Positions 1-8,947 of a stretch of DNA of 37,978 bases are shown in pieces. The stretch lies in assembly GCA_003223215.1 (NCBI GenBank), contig QHYH01000133.1:1-37978 (forward strand), given 5' to 3'. The notes under the pieces were generated by a model, which saw only the letters and a list, made by a program, of their open reading frames with translations, searched no databases and was not told where the DNA came from. Positions within the stretch are counted from its first letter, which is position 1. Every line of letters starts with the position of its first letter. Position numbers and translations under genes: made by a program. Origin of the DNA: Acidobacteriota bacterium (lineage in GTDB: Bacteria > Acidobacteriota > Terriglobia > Acidiferrales > UBA7541).

Positions 1-30
1 GTTCTCCATTTCCGAAAAGCGTTCTGCCAT
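1..30 (-). CDS. Start of a gene leaving the window (10 codons visible)
   Basis: On the minus strand an ATG at 28-30 opens a frame MAERFSEMEN that runs off the left edge. A strong Shine-Dalgarno sequence, AAGGAG (reverse complement of 38-43), sits 7 nt upstream, which is what makes this call credible. It lies downstream of, and in the same direction as, the TPR protein gene (260-1279), 229 bp away. Ten residues are too few to suggest a function. Confidence 0.5.
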   Translation of the reverse strand, partial: MAERFSEMEN

Positions 31-259
31 GGGGTTCTCCTTGAGATGGATTTACCCATATTGACTTAAACAATTCTGAAGGATTTGTCCAGCCTAAACC
101 CTCGGGGAGAATCTGCAAAGGTACCCCCGTTCAACCCCCGTTCAGCCTCCGTTGCACAGAATTGACTCGCACTTTCAATTGCACCCCAGGTCCTTTGGAA
201 TAGCTGGCGTCCGCTCCTGCGAGGTTTAGGTTTACTCGAGGAAACCAAATGACTGTCAT

Positions 260-1279
260 TCAATTGGGCGTGCTTGCCCCTTGCAGTTTCTCTATCATTT
301 GACGAACTCCCTGAGCCATGGAGCCGTTTGGATCGAGCCGTAAGTATTCCTGGTATTCGTGAACAGCGCCCTGGACATTGCGTTCCCGAAGTAGAATGTT
401 TCCAAGAAGAACATGAGGCGATGCCAGGTCCGGCAGGTCGGCGACTGCCTTCCGCGCATGAGGAGCTGCTTCCTGCCATCGGCCCAGCGCCCAGTAGGTC
501 TTGGCCAGCTCGTAGTGGCCTTCCGGCGCGTTCGGGTTCAGCTCGAGTCCATGAAGGAGAGCCGTTTCTGCCTGGCGGTAGTTTTGGGTTTGATTGAAGA
601 CTGCACCCAAACTCAGATACGCAGCTGCGGACTTTCGGTCGAGGGCAGCGGCCCTCTCCAAGGCGGCTTGGGCGTCCTTCCAGTTCTTCTGCTCCAGATA
701 GGCCGTTCCGAGAAGAGTGTACGCCAGCGGGAAGCTCTCATGGAATCTGATGGCCTTGCGGAGATGAGAAATGCCGGCATCCAGTTTGTTTTCTCTCAGG
801 GCACTTTCGCCTTTCTCAAACTCCCTGCGCGCATGTTCTGGAACGCTTAAGTCGGCCGCAGACACCGTGTCTTCGAATGTGAAATCAGTCGAATCTGTTG
901 GAGTCGGTCCTGGGAGGGGCCTCAGATCCAAGGTTACATACTGTTTCGAACTGTCAACGAGGTTTACTACCAGCGAGACTTCTTTGTACCCAAGTTGACT
1001 GATCCGCACAACGTACATTCCTGTAGAATTGGGATGAAACTGGCATTTACCTCCCTGCTCGGTTACGCAATCGTCTGCTGAGCCTCCTTCGGCGGCTTCC
1101 AAACGCACATGAATTCCCCGTGGACCCGCCGTGCCGTCCGCATTGCGAACCTGAATGCCGATCTCCATACTCACCCCTGAACGGGAGCTCGATGTAGGGC
1201 CACGTTGTGCCCAAAGAAGAGATGGGCAGGAGAAAAATGGGGGAGCGAGAAAAAGAGTTATAAGAGAGAAACATTTCAT
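260..1279 (-). CDS. Secreted TPR protein with N-terminal carboxypeptidase-regulatory-like domain
   Basis: The 339-residue product starts with a signal peptide (about residues 1-24, ending ...LLWAQ). A beta-sandwich-like segment follows (about 38-118) with a phrase typical of carboxypeptidase-regulatory or Big-type domains (GMYVVRISQLGYKEVSL). After a Pro/Thr-rich linker there are about five tetratricopeptide repeats (about 148-325; YLEQKNWKDAQAALERAAALD, trimmed, is one). TPRs mediate protein-protein contacts, so a scaffold role at the cell surface is likely. I chose the ATG at 1277-1279 because GAGGA lies 8-9 nt ahead; a TTG one codon earlier is also possible. The gene follows the Oar-like receptor by 65 bp in the same direction, with a terminator in the gap. 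A partnership with the receptor is inference from position and the shared domain type. Confidence 0.85.
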   Translation of the reverse strand: MKCFSLITLFLAPPFFSCPSLLWAQRGPTSSSRSGVSMEIGIQVRNADGTAGPRGIHVRLEAAEGGSADDCVTEQGGKCQFHPNSTGMYVVRISQLGYKEVSLVVNLVDSSKQYVTLDLRPLPGPTPTDSTDFTFEDTVSAADLSVPEHARREFEKGESALRENKLDAGISHLRKAIRFHESFPLAYTLLGTAYLEQKNWKDAQAALERAAALDRKSAAAYLSLGAVFNQTQNYRQAETALLHGLELNPNAPEGHYELAKTYWALGRWQEAAPHARKAVADLPDLASPHVLLGNILLRERNVQGAVHEYQEYLRLDPNGSMAQGVRQMIEKLQGASTPN

Positions 1280-1291
1280 CAATGCTTCCTC

Positions 1292-1328
1292 AAAAGGAAA
1301 AGGGAGGGTGCTGCTGGAGCGCCCTCCC
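1292..1328 (-). terminator. Rho-independent terminator after the TonB-dependent receptor gene
   Basis: On the minus strand a GGGAGGG arm (1322-1328) pairs perfectly with CCCTCCC (1302-1308). The stem continues with three more pairs after one C-A mismatch, closing a short loop. TTTTCCTTTT follows directly (1292-1301). It lies 16 bp after the receptor stop codon, and its T-tract runs into the leader of the TPR gene, so it could act as a full stop or set a ratio between the two genes. Confidence 0.7.
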
Positions 1329-1344
1329 GGGAAAACAGCCTTGA

Positions 1345-4300
1345 TTAGAAAACGAGGCGCAGACTCGCTCGGGAAGTGAACGGCGGTTGGAAGAAATAGC
1401 TGTTAAGTCCGGGCAGCGCGAAAGGCTTCTGGAAGTCTCCGTTGGGAATTCCAAAGCCCTGGTCGCCGTTCTGGTTAAGGAGCGTGGGCCGTTTGGTATT
1501 GGCAATATTAAACGCATCGAATCCCATTTTTAGTGTAAAGCGGTCGCTTAGCTTCCAAGGATACTCTATGTGAGCATCCACCGTACCGATGACGGGAGCG
1601 CGGCCGAGGTCGCCGCGGCCGAACAAGGGCACTTCGCCGGGATTCTGGTACGCTTGCTGGGCAACGAGCGTGGTGAGCGGCACACCGGATTGAACCCTTA
1701 CGCCAGCGCCGAAGGTCATACCCTGTAGGCGGCTGCGGTCCAACACGTACGTCGTGTAGACATTGACGACGTGGCGACGATCGGTGTTGAGCGGTCCAAT
1801 CCCCTGCTGCTGACCGAGAAGACCAAACTTCCCTTCGGTCAGGTCAAACAGCGAGCTGATGCCTGGATCGGCCTGGCCATTGTCATTCCGGAATGCGCCC
1901 TCGTAATTGCCGCGAAGGCGAGCGATGCGCCAGTTCGCGACGAGAGCCCAGTTGTGGCTGAAGCCTTTGTTGACTTCGATTTCCACAGCTTGGTATTCGC
2001 GCTTGGGATCCTTGTAAGTATCGGGCTTCCCATCGGGTTGAAATTCTCCGCCGAACAGTGCACCCGCTAACGGAATGTACTTCGGACGGCTAGGATGATT
2101 CACCGGATCATAATCCGGATTAAGCATCATCCACGCAGCATCATTCACTGATGGAAAGCAAGCGCTGCCCAGAACGGTTCCAAACGTGTTTGCAACGTTT
2201 GGCGCGACATACGGCGTTGGTTGATGATTGGTGTCTACGCAACTGGCGGGGAGACCCATATTCTGGACTGCGGCAGCGTTGGCCGCCGACGGATTATTGA
2301 TTGCGTTCCTAAGGGCGCAATCGAAGGCACCATGCTGATTCCCATTGGCCAGAGTGTCGCCAAACGCTGCACAGGTTATCGGCGATTCGTCCACGGCCAC
2401 AAAGGTTTGCTCATTGGGGTTTACAAAAATGTCGGACTTGGAGTTCGGATTCCCGATGAAGTAATTGAGGCCTCCTCCGTTGAAGGCCAGCGCGTTGAAC
2501 TGCTCGACCGAAATGCCGCCTTCGTCTTCGACGACACGCTTCAGGCGCCGGTCGATGTATCGCCCGCTGAGGATGATACCGCCGCGGAATTCGTGCTCAG
2601 CACCGACAACGAATTCATCGGTGTATTCCATGCGCACGCCGGGTTGGAAAGGCTCAAAGCCGCTGACGCCAATCACCACGCCGCTTCCGATCCCGCCGGC
2701 TGCGTTGTTGAGCAGATGAGCTGAATCGGGAACAAACATGGAACCGAAATTCGGCGTGCCATCTGAGTTGGTCACCACACACGGGGCCGCGGCGGGGGTT
2801 CCAGCTGGGCATCCAGTAGTTGTCGAAGCCGGGGCCCAATACGCGCTGAGAACATCATCCTCCGAGCTGAGCTCGCGAACAGCCGCGTCGAGGGGCAGGA
2901 TGAAGGCATACCGGCCGTAGTTCGCATAGATTTTGGATTTGCGGTCGCCTTTGGGGTCCACGATGAATCCAACACGCGGGGACCACATATCATTGAACAA
3001 TTTGCTGGCCACGTTACCTTGCAGGCGCTGTTGTTCCCAGCGCAAGCCAACGTTCAGAGCGGCGTGCTTGCCCATGGCCCAGGAGTCGTTTATGTAAGCA
3101 GAATGGTACTTTCCTGTGCTCCGTGTCACACCGCCATCAAAACGGCCGCGCGACTGGAGGAGCACAACCTGTTGTGGGCTGCTGAATCCCGGCACGCTCA
3201 TGAAGGGGCAAAGAGAGCAGTTTGAGGAATTGGGAACGTTCGAGACAAGCTGCAGGTTTAGAGCAGCGTCGCTCTGCTTGCCAGCAACCGTTGGATTCGT
3301 CGCGTTAGCATAGCCCGGGTCTCCCCCAGCAGCATTCGTTTGCGGAAGAGTGAATTTCGGCCCACTGTAATTGGTGATGTCGTTGTAGATGGGAAACTGC
3401 CAAATGTAGCCCAAACTCAAAGTGTGCTGGTTTCCGAGGAAGCGGAAAGTTTTCGTTGTGTCCGCTGAGATTCCCCTGGTATTCGAGTCGTACGGCTCGT
3501 GGAACCCAAAACCCTGAGCCGTGTACGTACCAGCCTGGCCTGGCAAGCCAGCAGTCTGCGTGTTGTCGACAATCTGGACAACGTCTGCCGAAGGCGTTTC
3601 GGAAAACTTATTCCAGCTCCAGGTAAAAGCTCCATCCACCGTCCAGGTAGAGGTGAGCGCACCGTCGTAGCGGGCCGACCAGTTCCGCGTCCCATAGCTC
3701 CATTGAGAGTTCACCGTCGAGTTTTGTGCATTCAGCGTGGCCCACGGCACGTGATTGGTATATGCCGGGTCGCCAAAAACAGAGGATTCAAATGTATGTG
3801 AGTTTCTGAGTTTGAAAGTCAGTTTGCCGGCGTAGTCCTTCGAGTTGGTTATCCGGTCGACGACACCCTGAGTGCTACCGTAGTTGGCGGCGATACCGGA
3901 ACCAGGAACCGTAGCGACATACTGGTGATTGAAGCTTGGGTTGAAGTTTCCGAAGTAAAAGAGCCGATCTCGCAACCCGCGCAATGGAACATATCCGCCC
4001 AACTCCACATCGGCTTCATAATTGACAGTCTCCAAGCGCCGACCAAAGGCGTTCTGAAGTTGGAAATCGTCAGCGTTGGCGGGGGTATCCTGCATGTCTC
4101 TGGCCTTCGCATACCCCGAGATCTCGCCATGCGTTTTGGTGCCGCCGGACTTCGTTACAATTTGAACGATGCCCCCGCTAGCGTGACCGTACTGTGGCTC
4201 GAAGCCACCGGTCTTTACTTGCACTTCCTTTACGAACGTGAGGTTAATGCCGGATCCCAGAGCGCCATAGGAGCGCGACCAAACACCGAGGCCGCCGAAG

Positions 4301-4893
4301 GCTGGGTCGTTGATGGAAACGCCATCGGCTATGTAGGAGTTCTCCAGTCCGCTGGAGCCTGAAATCGAAGGATTGTTCGAGCCAGTTTGCAGGCCATCCA
4401 CTGCCCCCGGACTAAGGTAGAACAAGCTGGACACACCTCGCTGCACGGGGATGTTTTGATAGAACGTATCCGCAAATTCGGAATTCAGAGAGGAGGAGGA
4501 AGTATCAACCGTGACCGACGCGGCGCTGACTTCCACGGTTTGCGTAATTTCACCGGCTTCGAGGATTACCTCAACGCTGGTGGTCTTGTTGATGAGAACT
4601 TCAGCGCTTTTGATATTCGCGACTTTGAAGCCGGACTTTTGCACCTTGATGGAATACATGCCCGGGATCAGGGTCGAAAACAGAAAGGACCCTTCTTCCG
4701 TAGTTGTCTGGGTCAGGCTGCCGATGGGGCCAGTGATCGTGACTTGGGCCCCCGGGACCACGGCCTTGGTTGTGTCGTAGACCAAGCCGCCAAGATTGCC
4801 GCGGGCCGAACTTTGGTCTTGTGCAGAGGCTGAGGGATGGACGGCTCCCCCGAGGATCAAGACTGCGACGAAGCAAAACCACCGATTCTTCAT
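1345..4893 (-). CDS. Oar-like TonB-dependent outer-membrane receptor with N-terminal carboxypeptidase-regulatory domain
   Basis: The product has 1182 residues. A signal peptide (1-24, ...PSASAQ) precedes a carboxypeptidase-regulatory-like domain (about 31-115; VPGAQVTITG and GMYSIKVQKSGFK are typical). A plug region follows (about 120-250; SGSSGLENSYIADGVSINDP, GGIVQIVTKSGG), then a long beta-barrel ending in a C-terminal phenylalanine (RASLRLVF), the usual outer-membrane assembly signal. Proteins of this architecture are strongly expanded in Acidobacteriota and are thought to import large substrates or, as Oar in myxobacteria, take part in secretion and adhesion. The substrate cannot be read from sequence. 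AAGGAG lies 11 nt before the start. The gene appears transcribed alone up to the terminator at 1292-1328. Confidence 0.92.
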   Translation of the reverse strand: MKNRWFCFVAVLILGGAVHPSASAQDQSSARGNLGGLVYDTTKAVVPGAQVTITGPIGSLTQTTTEEGSFLFSTLIPGMYSIKVQKSGFKVANIKSAEVLINKTTSVEVILEAGEITQTVEVSAASVTVDTSSSSLNSEFADTFYQNIPVQRGVSSLFYLSPGAVDGLQTGSNNPSISGSSGLENSYIADGVSINDPAFGGLGVWSRSYGALGSGINLTFVKEVQVKTGGFEPQYGHASGGIVQIVTKSGGTKTHGEISGYAKARDMQDTPANADDFQLQNAFGRRLETVNYEADVELGGYVPLRGLRDRLFYFGNFNPSFNHQYVATVPGSGIAANYGSTQGVVDRITNSKDYAGKLTFKLRNSHTFESSVFGDPAYTNHVPWATLNAQNSTVNSQWSYGTRNWSARYDGALTSTWTVDGAFTWSWNKFSETPSADVVQIVDNTQTAGLPGQAGTYTAQGFGFHEPYDSNTRGISADTTKTFRFLGNQHTLSLGYIWQFPIYNDITNYSGPKFTLPQTNAAGGDPGYANATNPTVAGKQSDAALNLQLVSNVPNSSNCSLCPFMSVPGFSSPQQVVLLQSRGRFDGGVTRSTGKYHSAYINDSWAMGKHAALNVGLRWEQQRLQGNVASKLFNDMWSPRVGFIVDPKGDRKSKIYANYGRYAFILPLDAAVRELSSEDDVLSAYWAPASTTTGCPAGTPAAAPCVVTNSDGTPNFGSMFVPDSAHLLNNAAGGIGSGVVIGVSGFEPFQPGVRMEYTDEFVVGAEHEFRGGIILSGRYIDRRLKRVVEDEGGISVEQFNALAFNGGGLNYFIGNPNSKSDIFVNPNEQTFVAVDESPITCAAFGDTLANGNQHGAFDCALRNAINNPSAANAAAVQNMGLPASCVDTNHQPTPYVAPNVANTFGTVLGSACFPSVNDAAWMMLNPDYDPVNHPSRPKYIPLAGALFGGEFQPDGKPDTYKDPKREYQAVEIEVNKGFSHNWALVANWRIARLRGNYEGAFRNDNGQADPGISSLFDLTEGKFGLLGQQQGIGPLNTDRRHVVNVYTTYVLDRSRLQGMTFGAGVRVQSGVPLTTLVAQQAYQNPGEVPLFGRGDLGRAPVIGTVDAHIEYPWKLSDRFTLKMGFDAFNIANTKRPTLLNQNGDQGFGIPNGDFQKPFALPGLNSYFFQPPFTSRASLRLVF

Positions 4894-5196
4894 AAGACCC
4901 GGTACTCCTTTCTCCAGAGCGGTTCAACAAGAATTTAGAACTGGATTATGAATGGAAGAACCCGCAAGCAAACCCGTGGAAACTGCTCAACTCTCTCCCA
5001 AGATCGAACAAATCCCGCTGGAAGTATGCACAGAATCCTCCAAAGTTCAGGAGAAATCGACTTATGCTAAAGACTTTTGATTCATCGGCCTATACGCACA
5101 GATTCCAAATAGGCAGGCAGTTTGGCAGGGTGTTATCCAATTTATCATATGAATATTCGTAAATATGGATTCTTAACTGAACAGCTAGTTCTAGCA
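4894..5196 (-). promoter_or_regulatory. AT-richer intergenic region upstream of the receptor gene
   Basis: This gap of about 300 bp contains no credible gene and is clearly AT-richer than its surroundings, especially 5140-5180. On the minus strand a TTGCTT (plus 4966-4971) followed after 15 nt by CATAAT (plus 4945-4950) is a possible sigma70-type promoter about 50 nt before the receptor start. The spacing is short, so this is a weak call. The receptor ribosome binding site is AAGGAG at about 4905-4910. Confidence 0.3.
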
Positions 5197-7314
5197 CTAC
5201 CTGTTAGAAGTTCTTAATGACTTGGCCTTTTGAGTCAGTTCAGCTGCTTTCTGGGTACTCCCGATCTCACTGTAGTATTGGGCAAGAGCCAAGTAAAGGG
5301 GACCCTGTTCTGGATGAGATGCCACGGCTTTCTCAAGGACCGAAATTGCTTGCTCTGTTTTCCCATTCTTATCCAGACTGGTAGCTATGCGAAGGAGCGT
5401 TTCGGAATCCGTATGTTCGGTGATTCCCGCATCGGAATAAAGACTGACCACCGCTGCGTAATCCTTCTTCGAGTAGTAGGCATCCACAAGCCGCGCCCTA
5501 GCAATCTCGTTAGAGTCGTCCGTTTTCAGTGCCCGGCGGAACCAGGCCCGGGCCTCATCGACTTGGCCGAGCGCCCAATAACAGAGACCGCGCTGTTGGT
5601 CAAGGACACCCCTCCCAGCGTCCTCGGCAATCCCGGGTTCAAGCACGTCCCAAGGCTCCGGACCAGGGGGGGTATCGAGGACTTTGAAGTTCAAAGTGCC
5701 AAAGCTGTTCTGTTTTGTTTCGAAGCTGCTGACAGACACGGTAAGGATATAGTTGCCATTCGCTTGGTCGAGAGAGAGCTTTTTTCCTGTGGTCAGCGAC
5801 CCGCCGGCATCGAACTGCTCCATGCCGACTTCTTCCTGGATTTCTTTCGCGCTGCCGGGGACGGCGGGTCTCCCGAGGGCGTACCGCACATCTAGTTTCT
5901 TTCCGAGATTCTGGCGGGGGTCCTTCGCCGGGGCCCAGATTTGATACATCACTTGAAGACTTGTTTCCGGTCCAAGGGTGGGGTCCTTTTCGACGAGTGG
6001 CGTAAATTGGACTCCGCCAACAGCAAAAGGCGTTACATCGGCGAGGCTGGGATCTATGTCCGCCGCGGCCCGGAAGGGCAGCACGCTCGGTACAATCACC
6101 CCTTCTTTCAGCGGAGCGGGAACTTCCACTTCCCGGGTCGTATGGTGCGAGGCTTTTTGGGTCCAGTCCGTAAATTGGAAGTCCAAATGATATTTTCCCG
6201 GCGGAAGGGGCACAGTGCCCTCATAACCAAAGACTCTGTCCTTAACCTCTTCGAATCGGGCTTTCGTAATGGAATCCGTGAGTTTTTTCTCTTGCGTGAA
6301 GATGGGCCGGTTGTCTTTCCCGAACACGACTACACGCACTTCGACGGCATAGCTGTACCGCCCGTCCGGCTCCGCGGTCATGCTCAAATCCCTTGGATGG
6401 TGAAGGCGAACCGCGTAGTCCAATCGTGTAAGTCCGCGCGAATCGCGGGCCGGGAAAGTTACGATGTCCAGATTCCGGCCTTCCAGAAGCAGGCGCGAGC
6501 TGACACTTTCCTTCAGAGTTCTCCTGCGAACGATTTCATCGCGGTTGACCGGCAAATTAGCGAGGTTCCTGATGCTGTTCAACAGGATGTCGGATTCCAG
6601 GCTGACCGCTGCGGTGGTCTCGTCGACAGGCTCGTCCGGCAAGAGACTCAACGAAACACGTGCCACCTCGGGCCCGGCGGAATCCCGGATCATCCTGAGA
6701 GCCGCGGACCGGGAATTGATGGCCTCCACGCCAGTCACCAGCTTATCCGGACCATCGGTATAAGGACTGTAAAAGCGGTAGTCCCCGCTCCCTTCGCGTT
6801 GATAAAACATCACGTAAAAGAAGGGAGGCAGTGCCGCATTCGTGCTGCTGTAGAACCAGATCTCAATGGGGTACAGATTCGCGGAATTGCGGAATATCTC
6901 CTTTTGCTGCGGGGGGCCCAACGTGATGTACGTGCGCCCGCGATCGGTCCGCCAGCCCTCTACGCCCGAGCCAATGCCGAAGCGCGCGTTGGCAAAGGCG
7001 ATGCGCTGGTAGATTTCGTCCTTGTAGGAGTTGGATGGTGATCCGGGATTGGGATTTCGAATGGCCCAAAAGTCTTCGATGAACTTGTCCCGAGCTTCGT
7101 TTGTGGTGAGCCGCAAGAACGCGTCCTTTTCGTCTTTCGTGATGATGTAAGCGACGTCTCGCGCGAGCCACTCGCGATAGTTTTCTTCCAGCTTCTGCTT
7201 TTTCTGGCAAAGGGCGGCCTGTTGAAAACAAAAAAGGGCGCTTGCCAGTGCTGCCAAAACGCGGAGGGACATTCTTGCGCTGCTGCAGGCCCCATTCAGT
7301 CTGAATCGATGCAT
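5197..7314 (-). CDS. Secreted GWxTD-domain protein with C-terminal TPRs
   Basis: The product has 705 residues. A hydrophobic signal-like segment (about 15-36, ...ALASALFCFQQAALCQ) precedes the GWxTD domain; the defining motif GWRTD is at 120-124 within GVEGWRTDRGRTYITLGPP. A long beta-rich middle part follows, then TPR-like helices (about 575-700; RGLCYWALGQVDEARAWFRR and QGPLYLALAQYYSEIGSTQK). GWxTD proteins are nearly confined to Acidobacteriota and relatives and have no established biochemical role. The gene is the last of a minus-strand run with ruvC and the secreted protein at 7352 (37 bp gap). The ATG at 7312-7314 is used; an internal ATG at 7270-7272 would give a tighter signal peptide, and neither has a clear ribosome binding site. 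Confidence 0.85.
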   Translation of the reverse strand: MHRFRLNGACSSARMSLRVLAALASALFCFQQAALCQKKQKLEENYREWLARDVAYIITKDEKDAFLRLTTNEARDKFIEDFWAIRNPNPGSPSNSYKDEIYQRIAFANARFGIGSGVEGWRTDRGRTYITLGPPQQKEIFRNSANLYPIEIWFYSSTNAALPPFFYVMFYQREGSGDYRFYSPYTDGPDKLVTGVEAINSRSAALRMIRDSAGPEVARVSLSLLPDEPVDETTAAVSLESDILLNSIRNLANLPVNRDEIVRRRTLKESVSSRLLLEGRNLDIVTFPARDSRGLTRLDYAVRLHHPRDLSMTAEPDGRYSYAVEVRVVVFGKDNRPIFTQEKKLTDSITKARFEEVKDRVFGYEGTVPLPPGKYHLDFQFTDWTQKASHHTTREVEVPAPLKEGVIVPSVLPFRAAADIDPSLADVTPFAVGGVQFTPLVEKDPTLGPETSLQVMYQIWAPAKDPRQNLGKKLDVRYALGRPAVPGSAKEIQEEVGMEQFDAGGSLTTGKKLSLDQANGNYILTVSVSSFETKQNSFGTLNFKVLDTPPGPEPWDVLEPGIAEDAGRGVLDQQRGLCYWALGQVDEARAWFRRALKTDDSNEIARARLVDAYYSKKDYAAVVSLYSDAGITEHTDSETLLRIATSLDKNGKTEQAISVLEKAVASHPEQGPLYLALAQYYSEIGSTQKAAELTQKAKSLRTSNR

Positions 7315-7351
7315 GTGAGATCCGACTTAGGCAGATTTCCGAGTCTGCCTC

Positions 7352-8014
7352 TCAACCCTGATGCCGTATTCGTTCTGCCAGGGAGCGCGAGCGCTGCCTG
7401 GCGATATCCACAAACTTCGCATCGGCGGCGATCTGCTCGAGCATGGGCAGGAGGCGTATGGGTTCCGGGAGCAGGCTGCGGTTCAGGTCCGATTCAAATT
7501 GCAGCAGCGCATCATTGATGCCCAGGCGGTCGTACTTCATGCGCCGGGAAATCAGGTCGGCGTCTTCCTGCTGGCGCGCCAGGCCCTCGAAAATCTGCAA
7601 CAGCTGAGATGCCGCGGGGTTCATGGTGTAATTGAATTTTGTTTCATGGGTTTCCGAGCCGCAGTCCCAGCGAAATGTTTTTTCCCCGAGATAGGCAATC
7701 TTGCGGTGAACGTCGAGGTCCTGCCCCTGAAAATGTTTCAGCTCGCCAGCGAGCGCAAACATTTTGCTGCGCAACGGTGCTCCAACCTGGAACGGGGTGG
7801 CCCCGGGGTCTTCGTCAAGCTGGCGGATTTCATACGAGCCCAGGTCCGAGTTCTCGTGTACGCTGATTTCGATGAATTCTGGAGAGCTACCTTTGAAAAC
7901 CCGTCGAAACGTCATCTTCGCTGCGCAATCCGCGGGGGCGGGAAGCGCCGAACTAGCCATCAAGCAGGCTGCCCCAATCGTCAGCAAAAACCGCCAGGAA
8001 AAAGTTCTCATCAT
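7352..8014 (-). CDS. Secreted protein of unknown function in the ruvC run
   Basis: The 220-residue product begins MMRTFSWRFLLTIGAACLMA, a clear signal peptide with cleavage near ...ALPAPADC. I do not recognise a domain. The first half is beta-rich with short charged strands (FKGSSPEFIEISVHENSDLG); the second half is helical and ends in an Arg-rich helix. The ATG at 8012-8014 (or 8009-8011) is chosen because the signal peptide begins there, with AGAAG just upstream. The frame stays open into ruvC, but that extension only reads antisense-like, Arg-rich sequence. The 19 bp gap to ruvC and 37 bp to the GWxTD gene suggest co-transcription. Acting in the envelope alongside the GWxTD protein is more likely than a role in recombination. 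Confidence 0.75.
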   Translation of the reverse strand: MMRTFSWRFLLTIGAACLMASSALPAPADCAAKMTFRRVFKGSSPEFIEISVHENSDLGSYEIRQLDEDPGATPFQVGAPLRSKMFALAGELKHFQGQDLDVHRKIAYLGEKTFRWDCGSETHETKFNYTMNPAASQLLQIFEGLARQQEDADLISRRMKYDRLGINDALLQFESDLNRSLLPEPIRLLPMLEQIAADAKFVDIARQRSRSLAERIRHQG

Positions 8015-8033
8015 CACTTCTGCAAATCGCTCA

Positions 8034-8708
8034 CTAAGCCGTTTGGATGCGTGGCGACGCGCCACGCGTTGCGCGGCCCATTCGAAGGGAAGCCCCTCGA
8101 CCGGCGGAATGCGGATTCGCTTCAAGCGGCCGCGGCCTGGCAAGTTCCGCTTCCCGCGGCAACCGGAAGCATCGCCGCACCCGCTCCATTTGCAAGTGGC
8201 ACAAGGCCAGCGCCAAAGCGTCGGCAGCGTCCGGCGGCTCGGGAGTGGCATCCATCGAGAGCAGCGCGCGCACCATGATTTGTACTTGCCGCTTGTCCGC
8301 TTGCCCTTGGCCGGCGATGCTGGCCTTCACCTCCCGCGGCGCATAGCTGTGAACCTCGACGCCATGCTGCGCCGCGGCCAGTAAGACCACACCGCGCACT
8401 TCGGCGAGGCGCAGCGCGGTTCTCACATTTAACGCGGAAAAAATGCTTTCCACGGCCATCACGTCCGGCGCAAACTCTGCAATCAGATTCGAGAGCAGAG
8501 TGTGCACCTCTGCGAGCGCCGCCCCTTCGCCGTTCTTGATTTTGCTGCTCCTGACTTTCAGCGCTCCATAATGAAGCATCCGGCACTGCCGCCCGTCGCC
8601 TTCGACGATTCCGTAGCCGGTTGGTCCGGCCGCGGCCGGGTCGACTCCCAGGACGCGGATCCAGCCCTTCCTTGATAAATTTTCGCGCGAAGCCGCGGCT
8701 CGCATCAT
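8034..8708 (-). CDS. ruvC: Holliday junction resolvase RuvC
   Basis: RuvC cuts four-way DNA junctions with RuvAB in recombination repair. The RNase-H-like catalytic residues are visible in a 224-residue product: Asp23 in VLGVDPAAAG, Glu87 in AVESIF, and Asp160/Asp163 in PPDAADALALALCHL. The Lys/Gly-rich loop (REVKASIAGQGQADK) matches the family. The start at 8706-8708 leaves an 18-residue leader before the first strand, and the next ATG one codon later is equally possible. After the last conserved helix (about 173) there is an unusual Arg/Pro-rich tail of about 50 residues not found in classical RuvC. ruvA and ruvB are not in the window. Confidence 0.9.
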   Translation of the reverse strand: MMRAAASRENLSRKGWIRVLGVDPAAAGPTGYGIVEGDGRQCRMLHYGALKVRSSKIKNGEGAALAEVHTLLSNLIAEFAPDVMAVESIFSALNVRTALRLAEVRGVVLLAAAQHGVEVHSYAPREVKASIAGQGQADKRQVQIMVRALLSMDATPEPPDAADALALALCHLQMERVRRCFRLPREAELARPRPLEANPHSAGRGASLRMGRATRGASPRIQTA

Positions 8709-8872
8709 GGTCCACAATTCTACGGCGAACGAGGTCTCGCTGGCCACCCCTTTGTAGTCGCGCAGTCTCGCCAAGCCTTTTTCGCTGCCTGCTCTTAGCC
8801 GGAAAATTCGCTCTTATCCCGGGCGCTCCAGCCGCCCGAGCTTAAGCCTGCGGTTCTGGTGTCTCCGGAGCA

Positions 8873-8911
8873 TCAAAAACAAGAGCGGCCATTGCTTTTC
8901 CGCCATGGCCG
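8873..8911 (-). terminator. Probable terminator after yebC
   Basis: On the minus strand CGGCCAT (plus 8905-8911) and ATGGCCG (plus 8886-8892) form a 7-bp perfect stem with a 12-nt loop, followed by CTCTTGTTTTTG. It lies 37 bp after the yebC stop codon and separates yebC from ruvC. Confidence 0.55.
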
Positions 8912-8947
8912 TTTGGAGAGTGCACGGATTTGTAGGTTCGCTCGACG

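Noticed and set aside
5941-7041. Open frame of 366 codons on the plus strand
   Set aside because: It is antisense to the GWxTD protein, with no ribosome binding site or recognisable domain.
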